The notes: generated by a model not told the origin, from the sequence alone. DNA of 64,000 nucleotides from Nematopogon swammerdamellus (GCA_946902875.1 OX336359.1:2294001-2358000), one strand, 5' to 3'. Shown: positions 32,171 to 42,419, numbered from the stretch's first letter. Made by a program: numbers and translations.

Positions 32171-32699
32171 TCTACTTTGTGGACGGGCCCTCGTCATACA
32201 TTTTACCGGTAGAAAGGTGGGATTGGAGTTCTTCTATATATTGCCAATATTTAAAACAGCGTAAGTGCGCGAGCGCCTCATACATCACGTTACGTTTCCG
32301 CTTTGTGAACGTCGATAGAGTAAGACGGTTAAATGGCAATTTGATACGTATAAAGGAGAGACAACGATTGGAGAGTGTGCTGAATGCTCACAAATAGCGC
32401 GCCTCAATTCGGTGCGTTGTATGCCACTTCCCGATAATTTAATTCGTTTTTAACTTTCTTCGTGTTCTATCTGCAAGCAGCCACCATAGTGGCCTTTATC
32501 AGATGTCTGGTATGTTTCATGTCCGAGGGATGCTGCACACTCATTAGCATGCAACATCATAATCATTTCATCACTTTATGTAGCAATGATTGGTTTTATG
32601 CGTTTCAACCGCGAAACCTGATTTGCAGTTTCCAACAAATCCAATGCCAGGCAGTTGACATGACTCTGGAGACGACTTTTATATGATAGTGCTCTTTTC

Positions 32700-33050
32700 T
32701 CTATTTCCTACATACATACATACATAACACACGCTGTATCCCGACAATCAGGGTAAGCAGAGTAATCGGTGTTGTGCTATAAGGACTCTGGTAAATTACA
32801 GCACAACACCGACCACCACGTTTAGCACAGTATACGGACAAGACAACTATCAAGCAGCAAGTAAGACACGAAGAACCCACCTGCTGCATGACTAGGTGGA
32901 AGGACTGCGCCAAGGTGAGAAGTGGCTAGCCTGTCGCCCTTTAGCGCAGTATCTTGTCCTTATCCCTTAGTCGCCTCTTACGACATGCACGGGGAGAGAT
33001 GCAGTGGGGCTATTCTTTTTAAGTACCGGCCCCACACGGTACTCTATTTC
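32700..33050 (-). repeat. Repeat B, full-length minus copy
   Basis: Tail (CATA)n, ACACGCTGTATCCCGACAATC, paired arms TTACAGCACAACACCG and GGTGTTGTGCTATAA, and 5' end GTACCGGCCCCACACGGTAC. Confidence 0.8.
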
Positions 33051-33059
33051 CTCTTTGAT

Positions 33060-33208
33060 TTGATTTAATTCGTTGGATGTAGTAGGTGATGTAGCCAATC
33101 GCGTCAGTTTATCAACGATTCTTACTAGGCCAGATATTGACTGGCCGAAGCGTGCGTTTTGGCTCCTCCGACTCAGCCCCTCATACCGGATTATATAAAA
33201 AAAAAGGT
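33060..33208 (+). repeat. SINE A tail scrap plus tRNA-Ser-like SINE 3' end
   Basis: 33075-33108 has GTAGGTGATGTAGCCAATCG. 33113-33205 has GGCTCCTCCGACTCAGCCCC and ACCGGATTATATAAAAAAAA, the 3' end of the SINE at 38272-38715. Confidence 0.6.
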
Positions 33209-33394
33209 AGGAAGTGGTGTGAGACCGCGCGGAGCTCACTAGGGAACGGCTCGGTTCGACGGAGCGACGCGGAGACGTGTAGAACGCCCAGTCGGTAATC
33301 GGTACGATTACCGACTGGGCACCGAGTTCGTTCTCTACTGAGCTCCGCGCGGTCGGGGTCGTCGCCGCCTCTCGCACCAATTCCTACCTTGTAC
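33206..33394. mobile_element. Palindromic MITE
   Basis: AAGGTAGGAAGTGGTGTGAG at the left mirrors CTCGCACCAATTCCTACCTT at the right. Inside, GACCGCGCGGAGCTCA mirrors TGAGCTCCGCGCGGTC, and the centre GCCCAGTCGGTAATC, GGTAC, GATTACCGACTGGGC is a perfect palindrome. It has no coding capacity. Confidence 0.7.
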
Positions 33395-33763
33395 CCCGCG
33401 TGCCTTCGTAAAATGAAAACACTCTACCCGGCTCGTGGTCTTTTGAGTCGGATCGTCAAGTTCCAGGGGAAATCTCTACCTAAAATGAGCGAATCCTGGT
33501 CCTACGAGCCGGATCGTCAACTCTCCCCTACTCCATCTTTCGTGCGGCTCCCGTCCGCACGGCCCCCCGCGCCGCCGCCCCGCCGCGGGCTGGGAGGTGG
33601 ATGTGAAGCGGGGCGCGGGGGAGGGGACTAGCTACCTGCGCTCGACGAAGGTTTGACGTTTTGAAGGCGGAATGCGATGCGGAGCCGCCGGCACAGCGAG
33701 CGTTGCGAGTGGCGTTGGGAGATGGGGATTTGTCTGGAGATTGAAGGTTATTTTTATTTTATT
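33395..33763. other. GC-rich unassigned stretch
   Basis: Contains a short duplication (GCTCGTGGTCTTTTGAGTCGG versus CTACGAGCCGGATCGTCAAC) and a GC-rich core at 33550-33625. No gene is supported. Confidence 0.35.
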
Positions 33764-33945
33764 TTTATTTATAATTTTTTTATGAAAACTGACACGGTTG
33801 AATACCTCACCTACAACATCCGTGATGTCAGCCCATAACAACGGGTGAACTAGGTGCCATGTCAGTGCTTCCCTTCATTTCATGTCGGCTACATAAATGG
33901 ACGGAAAACACACACGAACTATTTACATAGCCGTTTCGAGCAATC
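33764..33945 (-). repeat. SINE A, 3' half
   Basis: TATGAAAACTGACACGGTTG to TTTACATAGCCGTTTCGAG. It is followed by a plus-strand B at 33955. Confidence 0.75.
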
Positions 33946-33954
33946 TAGTACTAA

Positions 33955-34185
33955 AGGGCAGCAGGATAGCCACCTCTCACCCTGGCACGGTCCACCGAGT
34001 CATCCAGCAGGTGGGTCTTCGTGTCTTGCTTGCTGCTGAATAGTTCTCTTGTCCGAATACATTGCTAAACGTGGTGGTCGGTGTTGTGCTGTAATTTACA
34101 AGAGTACTTGCAGCACAACACCTATTACTCTACTTACCCTGTCAGGATACAGCGTGCGGTAAGTGTGTGTGTGTGTATTCAGGGT
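33955..34185 (+). repeat. Repeat B, 3' part
   Basis: From CAGGATAGCCACCTCTCACC to GATACAGCGTGCGGTAAGTG, followed by (GT)n. Confidence 0.7.
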
Positions 34186-34189
34186 ACGT

Positions 34190-35140
34190 TTTGCCATAAA
34201 GAAAACAAAATGTCACATCGTGTACGTACAGCGTTACTGAGGAACAATAATATATTGAGACAAATGGATGTATGAGTATTTAGGTATGGTTTGTAGTTTT
34301 TTGTGTTTTGTCCTGTTCAACAATGCAATAATATTACCTATAAGAAAAGTTGATTTAAAAAATTTATAGCATTTACTTTTTTCGAGAATTAATTCGACCA
34401 CACAGGCGTAAGGACGGGCCCACACGCCACACGAACTCAATAAATGTCCTCACTAAAGTGGTGGAGTCCACCACTTGCTTGCTAACGCGACTTGTAAGCG
34501 CGCGGCGCGCCTCGCAGTACTATACTTTAAATAGATGGCGCTGTTTATCGACGCTGCTGGCGAGATAATTTGTATGAACCATTCCTTAATTTTGCATATT
34601 GCTGAAGCTTCGCTCGCGTAAAATGTTTACTATGGTAGAATTTTTCCAACTAGCTAAGTCGGAATGTGAGGCGCTCATATGAAAATTTTATTATGTCCAG
34701 GCAAATATTCTAACCAAATTAATGAGAATCCGAGCTACCTACTAAAGATTAATAGTACCTAGGTAATATTAGTTTTAGCACATTATATTGTTTAGTTTTT
34801 TTAAAGATATTTGTGCATTCATTCCCACAATTTTATTTTTGTTTATCGTGAGATTGAAAAGAAAAACTCGCTGTAAAAAAAAACCTCAATCTTCGGTTAG
34901 ATCTCTGAACGGATACATCTTGTAGTACGCTCCGTCTCCGAGTCTCGTCTCGCTCGAGGTTGTCTTTTTGTTCGAGTATATTTTTTTTGTTCCGTTTTTT
35001 CTTTGATATTTTTTTGTAAAATAGTCGAGAAAGAAATCTGAACCGCCCGAAGGTTTCCTTCCATACAATATCGTACGCCGGAGTGTAGTTATGTACCCAT
35101 CGGTTACTCAATCATTATTCATTGTACATAATCCTTTATA
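34190..35140. other. Spacer, no gene recognised
   Basis: AT-rich. One short palindrome, GTGGTGGAGTCCACCAC, lies at about 34460. Open frames at 34833-35111 look spurious. Confidence 0.4.
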
Positions 35141-35142
35141 TT

Positions 35143-35425
35143 ATAAAGCTGTGCCCGCGGCTCCGCCCGCTCTCATATTTCACTTCACTGCTAACCTCAT
35201 AAGCTATTTAGCGTGATAGTAAGTAGCCTATAGTAACTATAGGCTACTTACTACTTACTACTACGGATAGCTTGATTCTTCCCATCAACTGTTGATGGGA
35301 AGAATCAAGCTATCCGTAGAATTTTGTTTTATTAAAATCGGTTCAGTGGTTCTCGAGTTATAAGCGGACAGACAGACACTCAGACAGACAGAAAGCAGAC
35401 GTTGGATTTTATTATAGGTAAGGAA
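35143..35425 (-). repeat. Repeat D with internal inverted duplications
   Basis: Ordinary D from GCTGTGCCCGCGGCTCCGCC to CAGACGTTGGATTTTATTAT, but with ~65 extra bp that invert the local sequence. GTAGCCTATAGTAACTATAGGCTAC is followed by CTACGGATAGCTTG joined to its exact complement around CATCAACTGTTGATG. The D copy at 10943 lacks the insert. Confidence 0.8.
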
Positions 35426-35635
35426 GGATAATACATGTGTGCATTATACCTATTGTATATACCTACAGGATATAATTACCGACGAAACTAAAGCGTTTAG
35501 TTAAAAAAACACTAAGTTTATTTTTATGAATATTTAAAAAGTTTGAAAAATTAAAAGCTTAAAGAAAAATATGGTGCACGCCTATTTTGTCAATTAAAAA
35601 TCGAAAGGTAAAAATTACCTACCTATATGTATTTT

Positions 35636-35945
35636 TTAACACCGGGTGAACTAGGTGCCATGCCATTACTTCCCTTCATTTCATGTCGGCTACACGGAAC
35701 TGGACGTAAAACACGAACCCGTTTCGACCGACGTTTCATTCAGTGTGGTGGTACCAACCCGTGCGGGATAACCCCTACAACAACCTAGTAAGGTAAGAAG
35801 GGAAGGGACCTACAGTTTAACGTGGAATCCAAACCACGGTCAGCCTCCAACGGTCGAGCGGTCACCCATCCAAGTAGGTACTGACCGCGCTCAGGGTTGC
35901 TTAACAACAGTCGACCGACCGCACCACTGAGCTACCGAGGCCGAC
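35636..35945 (-). mobile_element. SINE A, minus, lacking tail
   Basis: ACACCGGGTGAACTAGGTGCC to CACCACTGAGCTACCGAGGCC, including the 5S-like complement ACTGACCGCGCTCAGGGTTGC. Confidence 0.8.
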
Positions 35946-35971
35946 TATTTGGATGATGTCTATTTAGTTAG

Positions 35972-36300
35972 TACCGTGTGGGGCCGGAACTTAAAAAGAA
36001 TAGCCCCACTGCATCTCTCCACGTGCATGTCGTAAGAGGCGACTAAGGGATAAGGACAAGATACTGCGCTAAAGGGCGACAGGCTAGCCACTTCTCACCT
36101 TGGCGTAGTCCTTCCACCTAGTCATGCAGGTGGGTTCTTCGTGCCTTACTTGCTGCTTGATAGTTGTCTTGTCCGTATACTGTGCTAAACGTGGTGGTCG
36201 GTGTTGTGCTGTAATTTGCCAGAGTCCTTATAGCACAACACCGATTACTCTGCTTACCCTGATTGTCGGGATACAGCGTGTGTTATATATGTATGTATGT
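35972..36300 (+). repeat. Repeat B, full-length
   Basis: TACCGTGTGGGGCCGGAAC start, GTCGTAAGAGGCGACTAAGG, hairpin arms GTGTTGTGCTGTAATTT and ATAGCACAACACC, and a (GTAT)n tail. Confidence 0.85.
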
Positions 36301-36569
36301 CTATTTAGTTAGTGTAGATTTATTTTCTATTTTAGAAAGATTATGCATATATTATTTTCTCTGAAAAGAATTTCCTCGTTCCCTATATATAATGTATAAA
36401 AACAAAAATAATTTCATTTAAATTTTTCTCAGTAATTTTTCAGCCGCACATAATTTTCAAATAAGTAAGTCAAAAATATAAAAGTGTACATTTTAATCAA
36501 CATATTATCCTGCTTTACATAACCACCCCAAAACTAAAAACTATATTCTCCACTTTCTCCATACACGTT

Positions 36570-36573
<4 letters not shown>

Positions 36574-36604
<31 letters not shown>
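36574..36604 (+). repeat. Poly(C) tract, 31 C
   Basis: Uninterrupted run of 31 cytosines; the minus strand is a poly(G) run able to form quadruplexes. 36301-36573 and 36605-36910 show no gene. Confidence 0.95.
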
Positions 36605-36910
36605 ATTCCCACCCCTCCTTCACGCGAGTTCCCATTCCTATACGAGCGGCGGCGTGTAAGTTTGCCGACAGTTCTCAGAAATGCATCCTCGAGAATCTTT
36701 CGAGATGCACAAAAAAGCAGGTAGCGCGAGCCGCACAGCGCAGCATCCAGCGGAGACCGGCTCTTGGAAGATGGACCCGTTATATTGAGAATTAAAAATG
36801 TGGAATATAAAGAACGGTCAAGTGCGAATTACTATACCAAATATTAGGGTTTCGTACAGCTAGTGTCTCATGCATACGAGAATTATTTATTATTTGATTC
36901 ATTTATTATT

Positions 36911-37246
36911 ACTGTGTGGGGCCGGTACTGTACTGTGTGGGGCCGGTACTGTACTGTGTGGGGCCGGTACTGTACTGTGTGGGGCCGGTACTGTACTGTG
37001 TGGGGCCGGTACTGTACTGTGTGGGGCCGGTACTGTACTGTGTGGGGCCGGTACTGTACTGTGTGGGGCCGGTACTGTACTGTGTGGGGCCGGTACTGTA
37101 CTGTGTGGGGCCGGTACTGTACTGTGTGGGGCCGGTACTGTACTGTGTGGGGCCGGTACTGTACTGTGTGGGGCCGGTACTGTACTGTGTGGGGCCGGTA
37201 CTGTACTGTGTGGGGCCGGTACTGTACTGTGTGGGGCCGGTACTTG
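36911..37246 (+). repeat. 21-bp tandem array, 16 copies, made from the start of repeat B
   Basis: Unit ACTGTGTGGGGCCGGTACTGT, identical in every copy except the last, which runs on into the body of repeat B. Because 21 is divisible by three and the unit has no stop, four frames stay open across it, creating spurious 120-150 codon ORFs. Confidence 0.95.
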
Positions 37247-37560
37247 AAAAGAATAACCCTACTGCATTTCTTCCCATGCATGTCGTAAAAGGCGACTAAG
37301 GGATAAGGACAAGATGCCGTGCTAAAGGGCGACAGGGTCGCCACCTCTCACCTTGGCACGGTACTTCCACCGAGTCATGCAGCAGGTGGGTCTTCGTGCC
37401 TCACTTGCTGCTTGATCGTATTAATCTTGTTCGAATACTTTGCGAAACGTGGTGGTCGGTGTTGTGCTGTAATTTGCCGGAGCTCTTGCAGCACAACACC
37501 GATTACTCTGCTTACCCCGATTGTCGGGATTCAGCGTGAGTGATATGTATATGTATGTAT
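37226..37560 (+). repeat. Repeat B, full-length, downstream of the 21-bp array
   Basis: GTGTGGGGCCGGTACTTGAA, GTCGTAAAAGGCGACTAAGG, GTTGTGCTGTAATTT and GCAGCACAACACC arms, and a (TATG)n tail. Confidence 0.85.
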
Positions 37561-37589
37561 GTATTTATTTATTCAATCAAAGGCACGAG

Positions 37590-37860
37590 AACCGCGCCAA
37601 GATGAGAGCTGGCTATCCTGTCGCCCTTGTCCTTATCCCTTAGTCGCCTTTTACGACATGCACGGGGAGAGATGCAGTGGGGCTATCCTTTTTAGGGTTC
37701 CGTATCCGATACGGGACCCTATTATTAAGCCTACGCCGCCGTCTGTCTGTCTGTCAGTCTGTCCGTCCGTCCGAGAGCTGTATTTCTTGAACCGTAATGG
37801 GTATAGCCCGTTGAATTTTTCACATTTTTCAATGTGTTATTTATTTATTATGGAAAATAA
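37590..37860 (-). repeat. Repeat B 5' part followed by repeat C 3' part
   Basis: 37590-37694 is B (CCTTAGTCGCCTTTTACGAC, GAGATGCAGTGGGGCTA). 37695-37860 is C (AGGGTTCCGTATCCGATACGG, CTGTATTTCTTGAACCG). Confidence 0.65.
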
Positions 37861-38029
37861 ATTATTTTTATTTACAAAATATTTGTTTGAAATTATTTTT
37901 TTATACTCATATTATTCATAAAATGCACACAGTTTCATATATTTCGACTTAAATGTCGTCTTCAGTGAGAATTATAATATGATGTATAACGTAATTATTT
38001 ATTATGGCCGATATATATAACAACAGTTA

Positions 38030-38165
38030 TCTTGTCCTAATGCTTTGCTGGACGTGGCGATGTCGGTGTTGTGCTGTAATTTACAAGAGTACTTGCAGCA
38101 CAACACCGATTACTCTGCTTACTCCGAGACACAGCGTGTGGTATGGCGATGTATGTATATAAAAA
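38030..38165 (+). repeat. Repeat B, 3' part
   Basis: TATCTTGTCCTAATGCTTTG, the GTGTTGTGCTGTAATTTAC arm with GCAGCACAACACC, and GACACAGCGTGTGGTATG. Confidence 0.65.
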
Positions 38166-38271
38166 AATACACGCATATCTTACCAGTGTTCCATGGTTCG
38201 TGTTCTACGTAAAGATGTAAGTCCACCGTGTTGGCTGGAAGAAACTGGATGAGGCAATAGGGTGGAGAAGC

Positions 38272-38715
38272 GAGGGTGGCCGAGTGGTTCGGGCATGGGG
38301 TTCGGGCATCGGAATCTCATGCGAGAGGTCCGAGGTTCGAATCCGGTCGGCGTGTACCAATGCGTTTTTTCTGACGAAAACATTTTGGTGCAATACCTAC
38401 ACCTGCTGCTTCACCGTTCTGAACCGGTGTAAAACTGTAGATCCCTCCCTGAGGTCCCTCCCTTGCGTATAGGTGGTAGGCTCAAATTGTAGCCGCCTGT
38501 TGGTACCACCGTACTGGATGTAAGATGGCCGCATAGCAGCCTCGGTTGTGTTCTCCTCTAGTCCAGTCCAGTATAGCCAGCAATCCAGGGAAGTCTCCGG
38601 TATGGCACCTACCTTCTCGGAGGTTTGGTGGTCCAGATATTGTCTGGTCGGAGCATGCGCTTTGGCCCCTCCGACTCAGCCACCTATACCGGATTACTTA
38701 AAAAAAATAAAAAAA
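38272..38715 (+). mobile_element. tRNA-Ser/Leu-like SINE, full-length
   Basis: The head GTGGCCGAGTGGTTCGGGCA (A box) and GAGGTTCGAATCCGGTC (B box), with an apparent long variable arm, resembles tRNA-Ser or tRNA-Leu. The body shares GTTGGTACCACCGTACTGG and GGTATGGCACCTACC with SINE A, so the two SINEs may have related bodies. It ends ACCGGATTACTTAAAAAAAA. 38716-39030 has no recognised feature. Confidence 0.75.
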
Positions 38716-39029
38716 CAGAGCGTGTTACGATATTTTGTACGAACCCCTAACGAGAGCAATACAATATTTGCTACCATTACATGTGTGAATAGCTCCCGAT
38801 ATGTTTCGTGTGCAAAATTCTGCGAATGTGCAAGTGCTTGGGGTTACGTGGAAGAAGTATTTTGATATACGACATCCTGCCATGCCAGGTAGGTATTATG
38901 CGGCTGACTACTGCAGTTTTACTGTGTGAAGTTTGAATCTAATGCCATTGAATTTTCAATGTATAGAGTTCTCTTTAAAATTGTTTCTGAGAAATATTTA
39001 GTGCATTTTATCAGTATTGAATTGCATTG

Positions 39030-39272
39030 CATAAATACATACTACACGCTGTATCCCGAAAATCGGGGTAAGCAGAGTAGTCGGTGTTGTGCTGCAAGTA
39101 CTCTTGTAAATTACAGCACAAAACCGACCGCCACTTTTTACGTTTACGTTTAGCAATGTATTAGGATAAGATAACTATCAAGAAGCAAAGTAAGGCACGA
39201 GGACAGCACCAAGGTGAGAAGTGGCTATAGACTGTTGCCCTTGTCCTTATCCCTTCCTAAGTCGCCTTTTAC
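39030..39272 (-). repeat. Repeat B, minus, partly deleted
   Basis: ACACGCTGTATCCCGAAAATC, hairpin arms, and CTTAGTCGCCTTTTACGA at the other side. The 5' terminus is missing, replaced by SINE A. Confidence 0.7.
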
Positions 39273-39660
39273 GATTTTTTTTTATGGAAACTGACACGGT
39301 TGGCTACATCACCTACAACATCCGTGATGTCAGCCCATAACACCGGGTGAACTTGGTGCCACGTCAGTGCTTCCCTTCGGTCGTGCCGGCTACACTGAAC
39401 TGGACGGAAAACAAAAACTATTTACATAGCCGTGTCGACCGACCTTTCATTCAACCCGGGCGGGTTGAACCCGTTTAAGGCCAACTAGTATATGGTAAGA
39501 AGGGAAGGGACCTACAGTTTAACGTGGAATCCGAACTTCGGTCAGCCTCCAACGGTCGAGCGGTCACCCATTCAAATACTGACCGCGCCCAGCGTTGCTT
39601 AACAATCAATAGCGACAGTCGACTGTCTGCACCACTGAGCTATCGAGGCTGACAAATACG
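39273..39660 (-). mobile_element. SINE A, full-length, minus
   Basis: Reference full-length copy: TTTTATGGAAACTGACACGG to CCACTGAGCTATCGAGGCTGAC. On the minus strand the order is TAGCTCAGTGG (A box), AAGCAACGCTGGGCGCGGTC (5S-like), then GTTCGGATTCCACG (B-box like), body and poly(A). Confidence 0.85.
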
Positions 39661-40090
39661 TATCGTAGAGCAAGAAGTCGCGTCGGGCAGGCTGGGGAAT
39701 ACGACCGCGCCGCCCCGGTCGCTGCTCTGTGGTATGTGTATGTATTTTTCCTTTGTTTTTGTTATACAATATTTTTTAAGCCTTTGTCCTGCTGACTTGT
39801 GCTGACTGAAATATTATTAAAATTGCCCTTCCACGCTGTGTGTGAATACAATTAAAAATCATCAGTCATTATTGTAATTTGACTGAACAATACAAATTAA
39901 ATATTCAACAAAATAAATCTGACGCGAAAAACCGACCTTCAAGGTCAAATTATATTATTTCAATTTCAGCATTTTTACACGCCATTTCGCATTTAGGAAA
40001 AGGTTTTGTATTTTTTATCGTTTTGAAAAAAAAACATTGGGCAAAACACTTTTACTAAATTGATTGGTACATATCATAATGTACAATGGG
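39661..40090. other. Spacer, no gene recognised
   Basis: AT-rich apart from a short GC-rich patch at 39680-39725. No ORF of interest. Confidence 0.4.
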
Positions 40091-40094
40091 TACC

Positions 40095-40425
40095 GTGTGG
40101 GGCCGGTACTTAAAAAGAATAGCCCCACTGCATCTCTCCCCGTGCATGTCGTAAGAGGCGACTAAGGGATAACGACAAGATACTGCGCTAAAGGGCGACA
40201 GGCTAGCCACTTCTCACCTTGGCGCAGTCCTTCCACCTAGTCATGCAGCAGGTGGGTTCTTCGTGTCTTACTTGCTGCTTGATAGTTGTCTTGTCCGTAT
40301 ACTGTGCTAAACGTGGTGGTCGGTGTTGTGGTGTAATTTACCAGAGGCCTTATAGCACAACACCAATTACTCTGCTTACCCTGATTGTCGGGATACAGCG
40401 TGTGTTATGTTATGTATGCATATCA
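40095..40425 (+). repeat. Repeat B, full-length
   Basis: TACCGTGTGGGGCCGGTACTT to CGGGATACAGCGTGTGTTATG, with the hairpin pair GTGTTGTGGTGTAATTT and ATAGCACAACACC. Confidence 0.85.
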
Positions 40426-40499
40426 TAATGTTACACATTTTCTAAATGTCGACCTTCGTTTTTTGGTACGCGGACCCACCCCAACCTATTCCGCATATT

Positions 40500-41165
40500 A
40501 AAAAAAACCGGCCAAATGCGAGTCGAACTCGCGCACCGAGGGTTCCGTATCGCCATGTCACGGTCAGCGCCACTCACGCCATCTATGGCGTGTTTTATGG
40601 AATGCTTCATATTAGTTCAAATTCATGATTAGTTAAAATGTTTCATACTGTTTTCGGTAGATGGTGCGCATAAAATTTTTAGTTTCTTGTATGGGGGTTC
40701 CCATATCACCCCTGTGATTTTTTTACTTTTTCTTATTTTTATTATTTGTTGTTATATCGGTCATAATAAAATAACAAATATTCTGTGAAAATTTCAATGG
40801 GCTACCTATTACGGTTCAGGAGATACAGCCCTCGGACAGACAAACAGACAGACAGACGGCGAAGGCTTAGTAATAGGGTCCCGTACGACGGATACGGTCC
40901 GTCTGTCCGAGGGATGTCTCTCTTGAACCATAATATGTGTTAACCATACATTATGTGTTATTTATTATGGCCGATATAACTACAAATAATAAAATTAAGA
41001 ATTCACGGGGGTCCCCATACAAGAAAAGTATACGCGAGCCATCTACCGAAAAGAGTATGAAGCATTTTAAGTAATACATAGATGGCGTGAGTGGCGCTGG
41101 CCATGACATGGCGATACGGAACCCTCGGTGCGCGTGTTCGACTCGCACTTGGCCGGTTTTTTTTT
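40500..41165. repeat. Two repeat C copies, tail to tail
   Basis: 40500-40880 is plus (AACCGGCCAAATGCGAGTCG to AGGGTCCCGTACGACGG). 40880-41165 is minus (TCCGTCTGTCCGAGGG to CGACTCGCACTTGGCCGG). Together they form an imperfect ~660-bp inverted repeat. 41170-41520 has no recognised gene. Confidence 0.75.
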
Positions 41166-41519
41166 TAACAAATTACAAACATTTTGGTAAAGCTGTAAAA
41201 TGCGGTCCCCCACATGCTATCAAGCCATGCTTTTTTTCATAAAATCGAACTTCATGCATCTTTGTAGGGGGCCCCCGCTTGTCTGATGGTATTCGTTTCT
41301 GACAGGAGTATGCAATACAGATGTGTGCATGTATGTATATATGGGCGTAGCCACTTGCTGACGGTTTTTTGCACTGTGGGGGGCGATTTCTATGAAAGGG
41401 TAGCTCCAGTTTGGCCGTTAGGGCTGCCCTTAATGTTTGCTGCAATATAAGTTTAAAATGTTATTCCCATAGAAATAATTAAGTCAATGGTTATTCCATA
41501 GACCATTAAAATTTCTTTT

Positions 41520-41860
41520 TAACCCCCGACGAAAAAACGGAGGGTTTTGTTTGACGTGTGTGTGTGTGTGAGAGGGTGTGTCTGTCTGTGGCATCGTAGC
41601 TCCCAAACGGATGGACCGATTTGGATGCGGTTTTTTTTTATTAGGAAGCTTGTTTAATCGGGATGGTTCTTAGCTATGTTTGTAATCAAGTAATCAAGTA
41701 ATTAAGTAATAAAAAAAATAATTATCTTAAAAAGTGGACCAATTTGCATGCGGTTTTTTTTAAAAAGCTTGAAATAAAAGTTAAATTACATATTTAAAAA
41801 ACCCCCGACTCTTAAAAAGTCTTTTTAAGAGTCGGGGGTTTTTTAAATTTGTAATTAAAT
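41520..41860. mobile_element. Hairpin-ended element, copy 3
   Basis: Starts AACCCCCGACGAAAAAACGG and contains GTGGCATCGTAGCTCCCAAAC and AATCGGGATGGTTCTTAGC. It ends in a near-perfect stem at about 41800-41850 (AACCCCCGACTCTTAAAAAG facing CTTTTTAAGAGTCGGGGGTT). Orientation is opposite to copies 1 and 2. 41860-42340 is AT-rich with no gene. Confidence 0.7.
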
Positions 41861-42348
41861 ATTTACTCTGGCATGACTGAATCCATTGCTTATGCATGAA
41901 ACTGCTTCGGTTTGAAGTGCCACCAATGCCTTGTGTGTGATTGTGCCTTTATAAATTTTTTTTTTTAGATTTCACCTATCTGGTGTAACGGTAAAACAAT
42001 GACTACTTAACTACATAACAAAATCTAATCAAAATATGTTTTATTTATAAGTTCAGTTTAGTTTTATTTTTATGTTACATAGATAAGTAAGTTTTGTTTT
42101 AGGTTAGTTTTAGTTTTAATTTTCTCTATAAGTTATTTCTGTTATTTAATTTTTATGTTTTCTTTTATAGTTATTTTGAATAAACATAGGTAGGTAGAAA
42201 AAAATCTAAATACACTTAATTGTACACATGTACACTAGTTTAAAAAATAGGCCACAAAAGGCCAGATTAATGCTTTGCGGCATTTCGACATTCTGTACAA
42301 TAACCTTTGGGATGTGGGTGAGGTGTATGAGTCGTGGAATGGAACAGA

Positions 42349-42378
42349 AAGAAAGAAAGAAAGAAAGAAAGAAACAGA
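42349..42378. repeat. (GAAA)n microsatellite
   Basis: Uninterrupted GAAA tetranucleotides leading into a GACAAGACAA-type region. Confidence 0.8.
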
Positions 42379-42419
42379 AACAGGACAAGACAATGCTAAA
42401 TAAGACAAAATTTAAGACA

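Noticed and set aside
36863..37344. Four overlapping ORFs of 120-150 codons with heptapeptide repeats (CGAGTVL, VWGRYCT, RPHTVQY, STGPTQY)
   Set aside because: They arise because the 21-bp array has no stop and a length divisible by three; no start context or homology supports a protein.
38272..38360. tRNA-Ser gene
   Set aside because: It lacks a proper 3' acceptor end and continues into a SINE body with poly(A), with fragments of the same body elsewhere.
32701..40428. A ~68-codon frame (MAQSFHLVMQQVGSSCLTCC) conserved in several B copies
   Set aside because: Its similarity follows from DNA identity between young repeat copies; it crosses the hairpin and tail and shows no domain.
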